Shown here: in pieces, positions 26,173 through 35,893 of the stretch | How the letters are laid out: every line of letters begins with the position of its first letter | How positions within the stretch are numbered: the stretch's first letter is position 1 | Source: Bradyrhizobium guangxiense | GTDB taxonomy: Bacteria; Pseudomonadota; Alphaproteobacteria; Rhizobiales; Xanthobacteraceae | Reading direction: 5' to 3' | DNA length: 64,000 bases | Assembly: GCF_004114915.1 (NCBI RefSeq) | Contig: NZ_CP022219.1 | Coordinates: 4,928,501-4,992,500 of the forward strand | Notes under the pieces: generated by a model | What the model was told of the DNA's origin: nothing | The model's database searches: none | The model's input: the letters and a program-made list of their open reading frames with translations, nothing else | Program-made: the position numbers and the translations under genes

Positions 26173-28938
26173 ATTTAGCGTATCGGCTTCGGGCGTACCC
26201 ACGAGCACGTTGGCGCCAGCGTCACCATTTAGCGTGATGCCGGCGACATCGGTAACAATCACGCTCAGCGTCTTGTCGAAGGTGTTTCCGGCTGAGTCGG
26301 TCACCCGCACCGTGATCTGATGCGATTGAGCAGTCTCGTAGTCGAGGCTGCCAACCAATACTAGATTGACACCATTGATCCCAAACTGGCCGGCGGCATC
26401 GTCGATAAGCGTAAAACTTGCCGTTCCAGTGGCGCCCGGATCGACATCCGAGAAAGATCCGACCACCGTGCCAACTGCGCTATTCTCCGCAATAGCGGCG
26501 TTAGACAAAGTAATATCGGTGGGCGATGCCCTATCAATGCCAACGTGGAATGCAGTGGAAGCCGCACCCTGGTTGCCGGCAGTATCCGTGGCCCTGGCTG
26601 TCAGCGTATGGTTGCCGTCACTCAGCGCCGAGGTCGTGATCGAATAGCTGCCGCCAGTGGCGAGCCCGCTGCCGACCACCGTAATGCCATCGGTATCGTA
26701 GATCTTCACTGTGCTGCCGGCTTCCGCCGTGCCGGCAATCGTTAGCGTGTTATCGTTCGAGGAGCCGTTATTGGCAATGGTGCCGGTCACCGGCGATACA
26801 TTATCCGTCACCGTACTGATTACCGAAGCAGACGGAGCTATGGTGTCCAGCGTAAAGGCCAGCGAGGCGCTGCCCGTATTGCCAAACGTGTCGGTTTGGC
26901 TCGCCACGATGGTGTGCAGTCCATCACCGAGTCCGCTCGGCGTGAACGACCAGTTCCCGCTCGCATCCGCCAAAGCGGTGGTTGCGGCCAAAGTCCCATC
27001 AATGGTGAAGTGCACCGTCGTGTTGGCCAGGCCCGTGCCGCTTAGCGCAGGGTTCGCGGTGATCTGGTCGAGCGCCGAAGCACCGGTATCGGAGGTCAGA
27101 TGCTCCGTCACCGCCGGGCCGGTCGTGCTCAGCGTGTAGACAACGGCGTTGCTGGTCGTCGTGTTGCCGGCAACATCGCTCACCTTGGCCGTCAGCGAGT
27201 TGCTGCCGTTTGCCAGCGTGACCTGGGCGCTCCAGCTGCCGTCAGCCTGGACGATGGCCGTCTTGATCGCCGTGCTGCCGTCATAGACGGTCACGGTGGC
27301 GCCGGCATCGGCGACACCGACCACACCGGTAATGGTCTGGTTCGCCTGATTGGTCGGACCGCCAACATTGGAGATCGTGATCGTCGGCGCCGTGGTATCG
27401 ATCGTCACCGCCTGGGCGGCGGTGGTACCGATATTGCCGGCGGCATCGACGATCCGGGTCTGGTAGGTGAAGTTGCTGGCATGCGTTGCCGGGTCGAGAT
27501 AGCTCCAGCTCGTCGCCGTCGACTGCGTGACGTCGGCCCAGGTCGCTCCGCCATCGCTGGAGAGCTGGATCTTCTCGCCGGAGCTAAGGGCCCCATTGCT
27601 GCCGGACACCGTCAGTGTGGTATCATTGGTGATGAAGTCGCCCACCGTGCCGCTGTCCTGGCCGATCGCCGTGATCGCCAGCGCCGCCGTCGGCGCCGTG
27701 GTATCGATCGTCACCGCCTGGGCGGCGGTGGTGCCGATATTGCCGGCGGCATCGATGATCCGGGTCTGGTAGGTGAAGCTGCTGGCATGCGTTGCCGGAT
27801 CGAGATAGCTCCAACTCGTCGCCGTCGACTGCGTGACGTCGGCCCAGGTCGCTCCGCCATCGCTGGAGAGCTGGATCTTCTCGCCGGAGCTAAGAGCCCC
27901 ATTGCTGCCGGACACCGTCAGCGTGGTATCATTGGTGATGAAGTCGCCCGCCGTGCCGCTGTCCTGGCTGATTGCCGTGATTGCCAGCGCCGCCGTCGGC
28001 GCCGTGGTATCGATCGTCACCGCTTGGGCGGCGGTGGTGCCGATATTGCCGGCGGCATCGACGATCCGGGTCTGGTAGGTGAAGCTGCCGGCATGCGTTG
28101 CCGGGTCGAGATAGCTCCAACTCGTCGCCGTCGACTGCGTGACGTCGGCCCAGGTCGCACCGCCATCGCTGGAGAGCTGGATCTTCTCGCCGGAGCCCAG
28201 CGCCCCATTGCTGCCGGACACCGTCAGTGTGGTATCACTGGTGATGAAGTCGCCCGCCGTGCCGCTGTCCTGGCTGATTGCCGTGATTGCCAGCGCCGCC
28301 GTCGGCGCCGTGGTATCGATCGTCACCGCCTGGGCGGCGGTGGTACCGATATTGCCGGCGGCATCGACGATCCGGGTCTGGTAGGTGAAGCTGCTGGCAT
28401 GCGTTGCCGGGTCGAGATAGCTCCAGCTCGTCGCCGTCGACTGCGTGACGTCGGCCCAGGTCGCTCCGCCATCGCTGGAGAGCTGGATCTTCTCGCCGGA
28501 GCTAAGAGCCCCATTGCTGCCGGACACCGTCAGCGTGGTATCATTGGTGATGAAGTCGCCCGCCGTGCCGCTGTCCTGGCTGATTGCCGTGATTGCCAGC
28601 GCCGCCGTCGGCGCCGTGGTATCGATCGTCACCGCTTGGGCGGCGGTGGTGCCGATATTGCCGGCGGCATCGACGATCCGGGTCTGGTAGGTGAAGCTGC
28701 CGGCATGCGTTGCCGGGTCGAGATAGCTCCAGCTCGTCGCCGTCGACTGCGTGACGTCGGCCCAGGTCGCTCCGCCATCGCTGGAGAGCTGGATCTTCTC
28801 GCCGGAGCTAAGGGCCCCATTGCTGCCGGACACCGTCAGTGTGGTATCACTGGTGATGAAGTCGCCCGCCGTGCCGCTGTCCTGGCCGATCGCCGTGATC
28901 GCCAGCGCCGCCGTCGGCGCCGTGGTATCGATCGTCAC
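25078..28938 (-). CDS. Ig-like/cadherin-like/RTX giant protein, middle frame (fragment 2 of 3)
   Basis: 1286 codons. Order: five 102-residue Ig-like repeats (QDSGTAGDFIT, LSSDGGATWADV), a TITISNVGGPTNQANQ Ig unit, a further Ig unit (VTEHLTSDTGASALDQI), one with KIYDTDGITVVG, a cadherin-like domain (NAAIAENSAVGTVVGSF), and RTX repeats (GLGGNDRLQGLGGNDTL). The last about 60 residues (LPRARPRAP...) are frame-shifted nonsense caused by a C lost near 25257: GCAGTGCGGCC here, GCAGTGCCGGCC in the copy at 22441. The start is also artificial, because frame 1 feeds into it after the loss at 29066. Confidence 0.7.
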   Translation of the reverse strand: MTIDTTAPTAALAITAIGQDSGTAGDFITSDTTLTVSGSNGALSSGEKIQLSSDGGATWADVTQSTATSWSYLDPATHAGSFTYQTRIVDAAGNIGTTAAQAVTIDTTAPTAALAITAISQDSGTAGDFITNDTTLTVSGSNGALSSGEKIQLSSDGGATWADVTQSTATSWSYLDPATHASSFTYQTRIVDAAGNIGTTAAQAVTIDTTAPTAALAITAISQDSGTAGDFITSDTTLTVSGSNGALGSGEKIQLSSDGGATWADVTQSTATSWSYLDPATHAGSFTYQTRIVDAAGNIGTTAAQAVTIDTTAPTAALAITAISQDSGTAGDFITNDTTLTVSGSNGALSSGEKIQLSSDGGATWADVTQSTATSWSYLDPATHASSFTYQTRIIDAAGNIGTTAAQAVTIDTTAPTAALAITAIGQDSGTVGDFITNDTTLTVSGSNGALSSGEKIQLSSDGGATWADVTQSTATSWSYLDPATHASNFTYQTRIVDAAGNIGTTAAQAVTIDTTAPTITISNVGGPTNQANQTITGVVGVADAGATVTVYDGSTAIKTAIVQADGSWSAQVTLANGSNSLTAKVSDVAGNTTTSNAVVYTLSTTGPAVTEHLTSDTGASALDQITANPALSGTGLANTTVHFTIDGTLAATTALADASGNWSFTPSGLGDGLHTIVASQTDTFGNTGSASLAFTLDTIAPSASVISTVTDNVSPVTGTIANNGSSNDNTLTIAGTAEAGSTVKIYDTDGITVVGSGLATGGSYSITTSALSDGNHTLTARATDTAGNQGAASTAFHVGIDRASPTDITLSNAAIAENSAVGTVVGSFSDVDPGATGTASFTLIDDAAGQFGINGVNLVLVGSLDYETAQSHQITVRVTDSAGNTFDKTLSVIVTDVAGITLNGDAGANVLVGTPEADTLNGLGGNDRLQGLGGNDTLDGGAGFDRAVYSDATGPITVNLAAGTGSGAGVGSDTLISIEGAVGGDFADTFDATGFTGWSTQPGVALGQSAFEGRGGDDVITGRINALGQSLTRVEYLSASAAVTVDLAAGTGQGTAAGDVANVGHDTFTNALQGVFGSTYGDTLYGSNNASFTYEVFEGRGGNDYIDGRGGYDMAAYNNDLATTSGITVNLAAGTVVGDSSIGTDTLRDVEAVRGTNFDDIFDATGYGLAGALNVSSTNGSFNDFAGAGGNDTIIGNGNTRLNYSSAQAAVTVDLQITIGTAVTVAALPRARPRAPIRSPVSMPYKARSSPTRCWAATTTTTSRPWAATTTSTAAAGSIRQATTT

Positions 28939-29220
28939 CGCCTGGGCGGCGGTGGTGCCGATATTGCCGGCGGCATCGATGATCCGGGTCTGGTAGGTGA
29001 AGCTGACGGCATGCGTTGCCGGATCGAGATAGCTCCAGCTCGTCGCCGTGTTCTGAACGACATCAACCAGGTCACTCCGCCATCGCTGGAGAGCTGGATC
29101 TTCTCCCCGGAGCTAAGAGCCCCATTGCTGCCCGACACCGTCAGCGTGGTGTCGCTGGTGATGAAGTCGCCCGCCGTGCCGCTATCCTGGCTGATTGCCG
29201 TGATTGCCAGCGCTTGCGAG
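27391..29220 (-). repeat. tandem 306-bp Ig-domain repeat array, six units
   Basis: Unit boundaries fall at 27391, 27697, 28003, 28309, 28615 and 28921, exactly 306 bases (102 codons) apart; the last unit is 305 because of the lost C at 29066. Units differ at a handful of positions. Each encodes one Ig-like domain starting TIDTTAPTAALAITAI. Confidence 0.9.
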
Positions 29221-32200
29221 GGAGCTATGGTGTCCAGCGTAAAGGCCAGCGAGGCGCTGCCCGTGTTGCCGAACGTGTCGGTCTGGCTCGCCACGATGGT
29301 GTGGGGCCCGTCAGCAAGACCAGTCGGGGTAAAAGACCAGTTCCCGCTCGCATCGGCGAGCACGCTCGTCGCGATCGGCGTGCCGTCGATCGTGAAATGC
29401 ACCGTCGTGTTGGCCAGGCCGGTGCCGCTCAGCGCGGGGTTCGCGGTGATCTGGTCGAGTGCCGAAGAGCCGGTATCGGAGGTCAGATGCTCCGTCACGG
29501 CCGGGCCGGTCGTGCTCAGCGTGTAGACAACGGCGTTGCTGGTCGTCGTGTTGCCGGCAAGATCGCTCACCTTGGCCGTCAGCGAGTTGCTGCCGTTTGC
29601 GAGCGTGACCTGGGCGCTCCAGCTGCCGTCACCCTGGACGATGGCTGTCTTGATCGCCGTGCTGCCGTCATAAACGGTCACCGTGGCGCCGGCATCGGCG
29701 ACATCGACTGTACCGGTAATGGTCTGATTCGCCTGGTTGGTCGGACCGCCAACATTGGAGATCGTGATCGTCGGCGCCGTGGTATCGATCGTCACCGCCT
29801 GGGCGGCGGTGGTACCGATATTGCCGGCGGCATCGATGATCCGGGTCTGGTAGGTGAAGCTGCTGGCATGCGTTGCCGGGTCGAGATAGCTCCAACTCGT
29901 CGCCGTCGACTGCGTGACGTCGGCCCAGGTCGCTCCGCCATCGCTGGAGAGCTGGATCTTCTCCCCGGAGCCCAGCACCCCATTGCTGCCGGACACCGTC
30001 AGTGTGGTGTCGCTGGTGATGAAGTCGCCCACCGTGCCGCTGTCCTGGCTGATCGCCGTGATCGCCAGCGCTTGCGAGGGAGCTATGGTGTCCAGCGTAA
30101 AGGCCAGCGAGGCGCTGCCCGTGTTGCCGAACGTGTCGGTCTGGCTCGCCACGATGGTGTGGGGCCCGTCAGCAAGACCAGTCGGGGTAAAAGACCAGTT
30201 CCCGCTCGCATCGGCGAGCACGCTCGTCGCGATCGGCGTGCCGTCGATCGTGAAATGCACCGTCGTGTTGGCCAGGCCGGTGCCGCTTAGCGCAGGGTTC
30301 GCGGTGATCTGGTCGAGCGCCGAAGCACCGGTATCGGAGGTCAGATGCTCCGTCACCGCCGGGCCGGTCGTGCTCAGCGTGTAGACAACGGCGTTGCTGG
30401 TCGTCGTGTTGCCGGCAACATCGCTCACCTTGGCCGTCAGCGAGTTGCTGCCGTTTGCCAGCGTGACCTGGGCGCTCCAGCTGCCGTCAGCCTGGACGAT
30501 GGCCGTCTTGATCGCCGTGCTGCCGTCATAGACGGTCACGGTGGCGCCGGCATCGGCGACACCGACCACACCGGTAATGGTCTGGTTCGCCTGATTGGTC
30601 GGACCGCCAACATTGGAGATCGTGATCGTCGGCGCCGTGGTATCGATCGTCACCGCCTGGGCGGCGGTGGTACCGATATTGCCGGCGGCATCGACGATCC
30701 GGGTCTGGTAGGTGAAGTTGCTGGCATGCGTTGCCGGGTCGAGATAGCTCCAGCTCGTCGCCGTCGACTGCGTGACGTCGGCCCAGGTCGCTCCGCCATC
30801 GCTGGAGAGCTGGATCTTCTCGCCGGAGCTAAGGGCCCCATTGCTGCCGGACACCGTCAGTGTGGTATCATTGGTGATGAAGTCGCCCACCGTGCCGCTG
30901 TCCTGGCCGATCGCCGTGATCGCCAGCGCCGCCGTCGGCGCCGTGGTATCGATCGTCACCGCCTGGGCGGCGGTGGTGCCGATATTGCCGGCGGCATCGA
31001 TGATCCGGGTCTGGTAGGTGAAGCTGCTGGCATGCGTTGCCGGATCGAGATAGCTCCAACTCGTCGCCGTCGACTGCGTGACGTCGGCCCAGGTCGCTCC
31101 GCCATCGCTGGAGAGCTGGATCTTCTCGCCGGAGCTAAGAGCCCCATTGCTGCCGGACACCGTCAGCGTGGTATCATTGGTGATGAAGTCGCCCGCCGTG
31201 CCGCTGTCCTGGCTGATTGCCGTGATTGCCAGCGCCGCCGTCGGCGCCGTGGTATCGATCGTCACCGCTTGGGCGGCGGTGGTGCCGATATTGCCGGCGG
31301 CATCGACGATCCGGGTCTGGTAGGTGAAGCTGCCGGCATGCGTTGCCGGGTCGAGATAGCTCCAGCTCGTCGCCGTCGACTGCGTGACGTCGGCCCAGGT
31401 CGCACCGCCATCGCTGGAGAGCTGGATCTTCTCGCCGGAGCCCAGCGCCCCATTGCTGCCGGACACCGTCAGTGTGGTATCGCTGGTGATGAAGTCTGAT
31501 GACGAGCTGCCGCTGTCCTGGCTGATCGCCGTGATCGCCAGCGCTTGCGAGGGAGCTATGGTGTCCAGCGTAAAGGCCAGCGAGGCGCTGCCCGTATTGC
31601 CAAACGTGTCGGTTTGGCTCGCCACGATGGTGTGCAGTCCATCACCGAGTCCGCTCGGCGTGAACGACCAGTTCCCGCTCGCATCCGCCAAAGCGGTGGT
31701 TGCGGCCAAAGTCCCATCAATGGTGAAGTGCACCGTCGTGTTGGCCAGGCCCGTGCCGCTCAGCGCGGGGTTCGAGGTGATCTGGTCGAGCGCCGAAGCA
31801 CCGGTATCGGAGGTCAGATGCTCCGTCACCGCCGGGCCGGTCGTGCTCAGCGTGTAGACAACGGCGTTGCTGGTCGTCGTGTTGCCGGCAACATCGCTCA
31901 CCTTGGCCGTCAGCGAGTTGCTGCCGTTTGCCAGCGTGACCTGGGCGCTCCAGCTGCCGTCAGCCTGGACGATGGCCGTCTTGATCGCCGTGCTGCCGTC
32001 ATAGACAGTCACGGTGGCGCCGGCATCGGCGACGCCGACCAGACCGGTAATGGTCTGGTTCGCCTGATTGGTCGGACCGCCAACATTGGAGATCGTGATC
32101 GTCGGCGCCGTGGTATCGATCGTCACCGCTTGGGCAGCGGTAGTGCCGATATTGCCGGCGGTATCGATGATCCGGGTCTGGTAGATGAAGCTGCTCGCGT

Positions 32201-35200
32201 GCGTTGCCGGATCGAGATAGCTCCAGCTCGTCGCCGTCGACTGCGTGACATCAACCCAGGTCGCTCCGCCATCGCTGGAGAGCTGGATCTTCTCGCCGGA
32301 GCCCAGCGCCCCATTGCTGCCGGACACCGTCAGCGTGGTGTCGCTGGTGATGAAGTCGCTGGATGTGCCGCTGTCCTGGCTGATCGCCGTGATCGCCAGC
32401 GCCGCGGCCGGGGCGGCGGTATCGATCGTCACCGCTTGGGCAGCGGTGGTGCCGATATTGCCGGCGGCATCGATGATCCGGGTCTGGTAGGTGAAGCTGA
32501 CGGCATGCGTTGCCGGATCGAGATAGCTCCAGCTCGTCGCCGTGTTCTGAACGACATCAACCCAGGTCACTCCGCCATCGCTGGAGAGCTGGATCTTCTC
32601 CCCGGAGCCCAGCGCCCCATTGCTGCCCGACACCGTCAGCGTGGTGTCGCTGGTGATGAAGTCCCCCGCCGTGCCGCTATCCTGGCTGATCGCCGTGATC
32701 GCCAGCGCCGCCGCCGGCGCCGTGGTATCGACCACGATCGCCTGACTGGTCGAATTGATCGTAATATTTGCGGAGTCTATCACCCGTGCCTGGTAAGAGA
32801 AATTCGAGCCGTGCAGGAACGGATCCACAAAACTCCATGTCGTCGCACTCGTCTGCGCGACATCGATCCAGGTCGCGCCGTTGTCGCTACTGACCTGTAT
32901 CTTTTCACCGGCAAAGAGATTCCCATTCGTTCCGTAAACAGTCAAATTCGCGGCGTTAGTGATAAAGTCCCCGCTCGCTCCACTGTCCGGGGCGATCGAG
33001 ACAATCGCCAGCGGCAATGCAATGTCCAGGCTGGCGGTCGAGGCCGCGCTCTTGAGGGCGTCCGTGACATCGTAGTCGAAGATCACGCGGCCACTGAATC
33101 CGGGGGCCGGGGTGTAGCTCCACGTGTGACCATCAACCTGAGACAGAGTTCCGCCACCGCTTCGAAGCGACAGTGACGAAATCGACAGGGAAGGACCGTC
33201 AACGTCGACGACTCCAGCCAACAACGCGCTGGATGTAATCGTATACGACACGTCCTGTTGACCATCCTGCAACGTGACCGGGTTCGCGACCGGCGCGAAA
33301 TCAGCAACATTGATGACCGGCTGGATGCCGTTATGAACTGTTACAAAGATGGGGATGGTGACTGTGCCGTCATCGGCAGAGAGCGTGATGACAAATTTTT
33401 GCGTCGCGTCTTGACCATAATTCAAGAAGGCGAAATCGTTTTTTGGTTCGGTGAAAGCCCAACGAATGTTCCCGAGCTGATCAATGTCCGCCTTGAAATA
33501 CGGAGTTGCGAGGCCGAATTGATCCGCAGTCGTTATTTTCACGCCGCTGTAGTCACCCGTGACGGCTATAGACCCCTTCGCCGTCAGGATATCCGGAGAG
33601 TTCGCGGTCTCGTTAATGACAGCGCTATGCCCCGAGGTGGGATCCGCGAGAAATATGTGGCTGTTGTTGCCGAATGCGACGTATTGACCTGCCGCGCTGA
33701 TGGCCACGCCGCCGGCAGAGGAGAGGCCGCCTCCTTCCGACACGAGCCTGTACGCGGGCGCCGCCGGAGTCGTGACGTCGACGATGTAGACGTCAGCGAC
33801 CGCATTGTCGTCGTCGTCCGTCAGCGCCGCGTCACTGGTGAAGACGATGAAATGACCGTCGGGACTGAGAACGGGGCTGTAGCTGCTGGAAGCCCCGGCA
33901 GTCTGAAAAACCACAGCACCGACATTCAGATCGTACAGATAGATTTCCGAGTGACCCGCGGCATCCGTACTCTGATAGGCAATGAGGTGACCATCGGCAC
34001 TGACCGTAGGTGGTGTCGTCCCAGCTCCAAGGAACGTATCGCCGATATGAGTGAAGTGCCCGGTCGAAAGATCGAATGAGAGCAGGTGTCCTGCACCACC
34101 TGCAGCGGGTGAATCCGAATTCCAGAAGACAATAACGTGACCATCGGCGCTGATGCACGGCGACCAGAGGGCGCCGGAGCTCCCCACCGCCGCGGGCGTG
34201 ATCGTCCCCTTCAGATTGCCTTGGAGACCGTAGATCGCGATGCTGCCATCGATATTATGGGCCAGGATCGTGCTGCCATCGCCATCGATTGCTGGGGCGT
34301 CACCTGGGGCAAGTTGTGTCTGAACGTGATAGTGAGTGGAATCAGCCGGATCCGTTCCATAGACAAAGATGTAGCTGCCGTTTCCGTTCGACCCCTGGTA
34401 CAGGATGTAGCGACCATCAGAGCTGATCGTGGGCGAACCGTAGCTCCAACCGCCTCCAGGTGAAGCAATCGTCGTCGTCGTATTGGCTGCTCGATCGTAG
34501 AAGTAGATCGCACCATCGGGATCATAGACCACATCACCGCTGGCGCTCATGACGGGGCCGGTATGGTCTCCGGGGGCGGACGTGATGGCGGTCAGATGCC
34601 CTGGGGTCACAACGAACGGAAGCGACGTCAATTTCACTAAGATTGGCGTCTCGCCAAGAGCATCGAGCGGTGTCGAAGTTGACGCAGGTGCAGGTGTACC
34701 CGTCGCCGCAGGGGGATTTATTGTGACCGAGATCGTCGGTGGTGTTTCTGTGCTCTTGATCTGATTTTGCGCAGAGGGAGGGTGGTATTCTGTGCCCGGT
34801 GGGTTGAGCGGGGCGCTGCTGGCGAACCTTGTGACCTCTTTTGGATTAGCGTCATTGTTCTGATGATCGCTGTTATCCGTATGCTGCGGCAGATTTGGAA
34901 ATATCTGCTTGGCCGCATCATATGTGCTTAGCACCTGCTGAAATGCATTGAACTCCTGTGCCACCTGGTCCGCTGTCTTGTCGATCTGCCGGGCGATCAC
35001 ATCGAAGGTTGCGGTGGGAGTAAGTGTTAGCGACGCGCCGTTGCTCGTGACGGTTCCGATCAGTACGCCGGCATTGTTGAACACTTCCACTGCATGCAAT
35101 GCGCCATCACGTTGATCGATGACCGAGATCGACACCGTTCCATCATTCGAAGAGATCTCGAGATTTACGGCGGTCCCGCGAATACCGATTGAGGCAACGG

Positions 35201-35840
35201 GTGTCGAAACCCGCATGTCGCCTGTCTTGGCCACTTGACCCGCGACGAAGCTCGCTGCGCCTTGCACCAGAGTGAGGAATGCACTGTTGGAGGTGCTGTT
35301 CGGGTCAAAAGTGAGATCGGCAAGCAAGAAGCGCGCATTGGCGGACAGATTGAACGCCGACCCGTCATCGAGCACCAGGCCGATCGTCGAGTTACTGCCC
35401 GTCTGGACGACGTCGCCTTGATAGACGACGTCGCCAACGTTCGCGACGATCGTGACACCGTTGCGAACGATGCTCGCGCTGCCGGTCATTTTGATGACGT
35501 GACCGACCACTTTACCTGCGGCGCTCTGCGCGCCCGCCTGAGCGTAAGCCGTGTAGCCGGTCAGAGCGTCAACAAAGTCGGCAGGGAGCGGCGCACCTTC
35601 AGGCGAAACCAGGAGCGGGCGGGTGTGGCCGTGAGCTTTGAAATAATCTGGCACCACAACTCGGCTGAGTTGATCCGAAATGATCAGATCTGAGCCGATG
35701 CGCTGATAATCGCCCGAGAACAATAAGCGGGCGTCGACAACCTCAAAAGTCGGAATGGCCGGTGTTGCAGCCGCCCCAAATGCAGAATGGTAGGCGTCCT
35801 CAGGAGATCCTGAGGGAAAAAAGGTCCCGCTATAATTCAC
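28935..35840 (-). CDS. giant Ig-like repeat protein with FecR domain, N-terminal frame (fragment 1 of 3)
   Basis: 2301 codons from a GTG at 35840 (AGGGG six bases upstream). Residues 105-240 are FecR-like (VGHVIKMTGSASIVRNG, VGDVVYQGDVVQTGS, MRVSTPVASIGIRGTAV). Residues about 400-740 are a WD40/TolB-like propeller (ISSDGRYILYQG, VLSPDGHFIVFTS repeats). Residues 750-1000 are Ig/cadherin-like. Ig-like repeats of 102 residues follow. There is no classical signal peptide, so secretion by a type I system is likely. The last 40 residues (LMSFRTRRRAG...) are out of frame because CCC became CC at 29066. Restored, the three fragments would make one protein of about 5,180 residues. Confidence 0.75.
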   Translation of the reverse strand: MNYSGTFFPSGSPEDAYHSAFGAAATPAIPTFEVVDARLLFSGDYQRIGSDLIISDQLSRVVVPDYFKAHGHTRPLLVSPEGAPLPADFVDALTGYTAYAQAGAQSAAGKVVGHVIKMTGSASIVRNGVTIVANVGDVVYQGDVVQTGSNSTIGLVLDDGSAFNLSANARFLLADLTFDPNSTSNSAFLTLVQGAASFVAGQVAKTGDMRVSTPVASIGIRGTAVNLEISSNDGTVSISVIDQRDGALHAVEVFNNAGVLIGTVTSNGASLTLTPTATFDVIARQIDKTADQVAQEFNAFQQVLSTYDAAKQIFPNLPQHTDNSDHQNNDANPKEVTRFASSAPLNPPGTEYHPPSAQNQIKSTETPPTISVTINPPAATGTPAPASTSTPLDALGETPILVKLTSLPFVVTPGHLTAITSAPGDHTGPVMSASGDVVYDPDGAIYFYDRAANTTTTIASPGGGWSYGSPTISSDGRYILYQGSNGNGSYIFVYGTDPADSTHYHVQTQLAPGDAPAIDGDGSTILAHNIDGSIAIYGLQGNLKGTITPAAVGSSGALWSPCISADGHVIVFWNSDSPAAGGAGHLLSFDLSTGHFTHIGDTFLGAGTTPPTVSADGHLIAYQSTDAAGHSEIYLYDLNVGAVVFQTAGASSSYSPVLSPDGHFIVFTSDAALTDDDDNAVADVYIVDVTTPAAPAYRLVSEGGGLSSAGGVAISAAGQYVAFGNNSHIFLADPTSGHSAVINETANSPDILTAKGSIAVTGDYSGVKITTADQFGLATPYFKADIDQLGNIRWAFTEPKNDFAFLNYGQDATQKFVITLSADDGTVTIPIFVTVHNGIQPVINVADFAPVANPVTLQDGQQDVSYTITSSALLAGVVDVDGPSLSISSLSLRSGGGTLSQVDGHTWSYTPAPGFSGRVIFDYDVTDALKSAASTASLDIALPLAIVSIAPDSGASGDFITNAANLTVYGTNGNLFAGEKIQVSSDNGATWIDVAQTSATTWSFVDPFLHGSNFSYQARVIDSANITINSTSQAIVVDTTAPAAALAITAISQDSGTAGDFITSDTTLTVSGSNGALGSGEKIQLSSDGGVTWVDVVQNTATSWSYLDPATHAVSFTYQTRIIDAAGNIGTTAAQAVTIDTAAPAAALAITAISQDSGTSSDFITSDTTLTVSGSNGALGSGEKIQLSSDGGATWVDVTQSTATSWSYLDPATHASSFIYQTRIIDTAGNIGTTAAQAVTIDTTAPTITISNVGGPTNQANQTITGLVGVADAGATVTVYDGSTAIKTAIVQADGSWSAQVTLANGSNSLTAKVSDVAGNTTTSNAVVYTLSTTGPAVTEHLTSDTGASALDQITSNPALSGTGLANTTVHFTIDGTLAATTALADASGNWSFTPSGLGDGLHTIVASQTDTFGNTGSASLAFTLDTIAPSQALAITAISQDSGSSSSDFITSDTTLTVSGSNGALGSGEKIQLSSDGGATWADVTQSTATSWSYLDPATHAGSFTYQTRIVDAAGNIGTTAAQAVTIDTTAPTAALAITAISQDSGTAGDFITNDTTLTVSGSNGALSSGEKIQLSSDGGATWADVTQSTATSWSYLDPATHASSFTYQTRIIDAAGNIGTTAAQAVTIDTTAPTAALAITAIGQDSGTVGDFITNDTTLTVSGSNGALSSGEKIQLSSDGGATWADVTQSTATSWSYLDPATHASNFTYQTRIVDAAGNIGTTAAQAVTIDTTAPTITISNVGGPTNQANQTITGVVGVADAGATVTVYDGSTAIKTAIVQADGSWSAQVTLANGSNSLTAKVSDVAGNTTTSNAVVYTLSTTGPAVTEHLTSDTGASALDQITANPALSGTGLANTTVHFTIDGTPIATSVLADASGNWSFTPTGLADGPHTIVASQTDTFGNTGSASLAFTLDTIAPSQALAITAISQDSGTVGDFITSDTTLTVSGSNGVLGSGEKIQLSSDGGATWADVTQSTATSWSYLDPATHASSFTYQTRIIDAAGNIGTTAAQAVTIDTTAPTITISNVGGPTNQANQTITGTVDVADAGATVTVYDGSTAIKTAIVQGDGSWSAQVTLANGSNSLTAKVSDLAGNTTTSNAVVYTLSTTGPAVTEHLTSDTGSSALDQITANPALSGTGLANTTVHFTIDGTPIATSVLADASGNWSFTPTGLADGPHTIVASQTDTFGNTGSASLAFTLDTIAPSQALAITAISQDSGTAGDFITSDTTLTVSGSNGALSSGEKIQLSSDGGVTWLMSFRTRRRAGAISIRQRMPSASPTRPGSSMPPAISAPPPPRR
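30636..31544 (-). repeat. second 306-bp Ig-domain array, three units
   Basis: Units begin at 30636, 30942 and 31248. The block 30286-31483 is nearly identical to 27041-28238 (shift 3245 bases, i.e. 3246 minus the lost C), so it arose by segmental duplication rather than by unit-by-unit drift. Confidence 0.85.
32109..33000 (-). repeat. third Ig-domain array, two typical and one diverged unit
   Basis: Units begin at 32109, 32415 and 32721. The last unit (VSIAPDSGASGDFITNAANL) is the most diverged and is the first Ig repeat after the N-terminal region, suggesting expansion from this end. Confidence 0.75.
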
Positions 35841-35865
35841 GACAGCCCCTGCAAAGGGTTAAAAA

Positions 35866-35893
35866 ATTATAAAATTGGCATAATGTTGCACAA
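35866..35893 (-). promoter_or_regulatory. sigma70-like promoter of the giant protein gene
   Basis: Read on the minus strand: TTGTGC (35893-35888), 16 bases, then a perfect TATAAT (35871-35866), about 25 bases before the GTG at 35840. The surrounding AT-rich stretch contrasts with the GC-rich neighbourhood. Confidence 0.55.

Noticed and set aside
27100..29526. 808-aa plus-strand ORF and many 81-aa plus-strand ORFs over the Ig repeats (also 29016-30290, 31545-33176)
   Set aside because: They are antisense shadows of the minus-strand Ig repeats: Arg/Gly-rich low-complexity translations with the same 306-base period and no independent motifs.
27391..33000. 306-bp periodicity as a CRISPR-like array
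   Set aside because: Units are coding, in frame, and lack a short repeat/unique-spacer structure.
35876..35891. TTGGCATAATGTTGCA as a sigma54 promoter
   Set aside because: The GG to GC spacing is one base too short and it points away from the giant gene.
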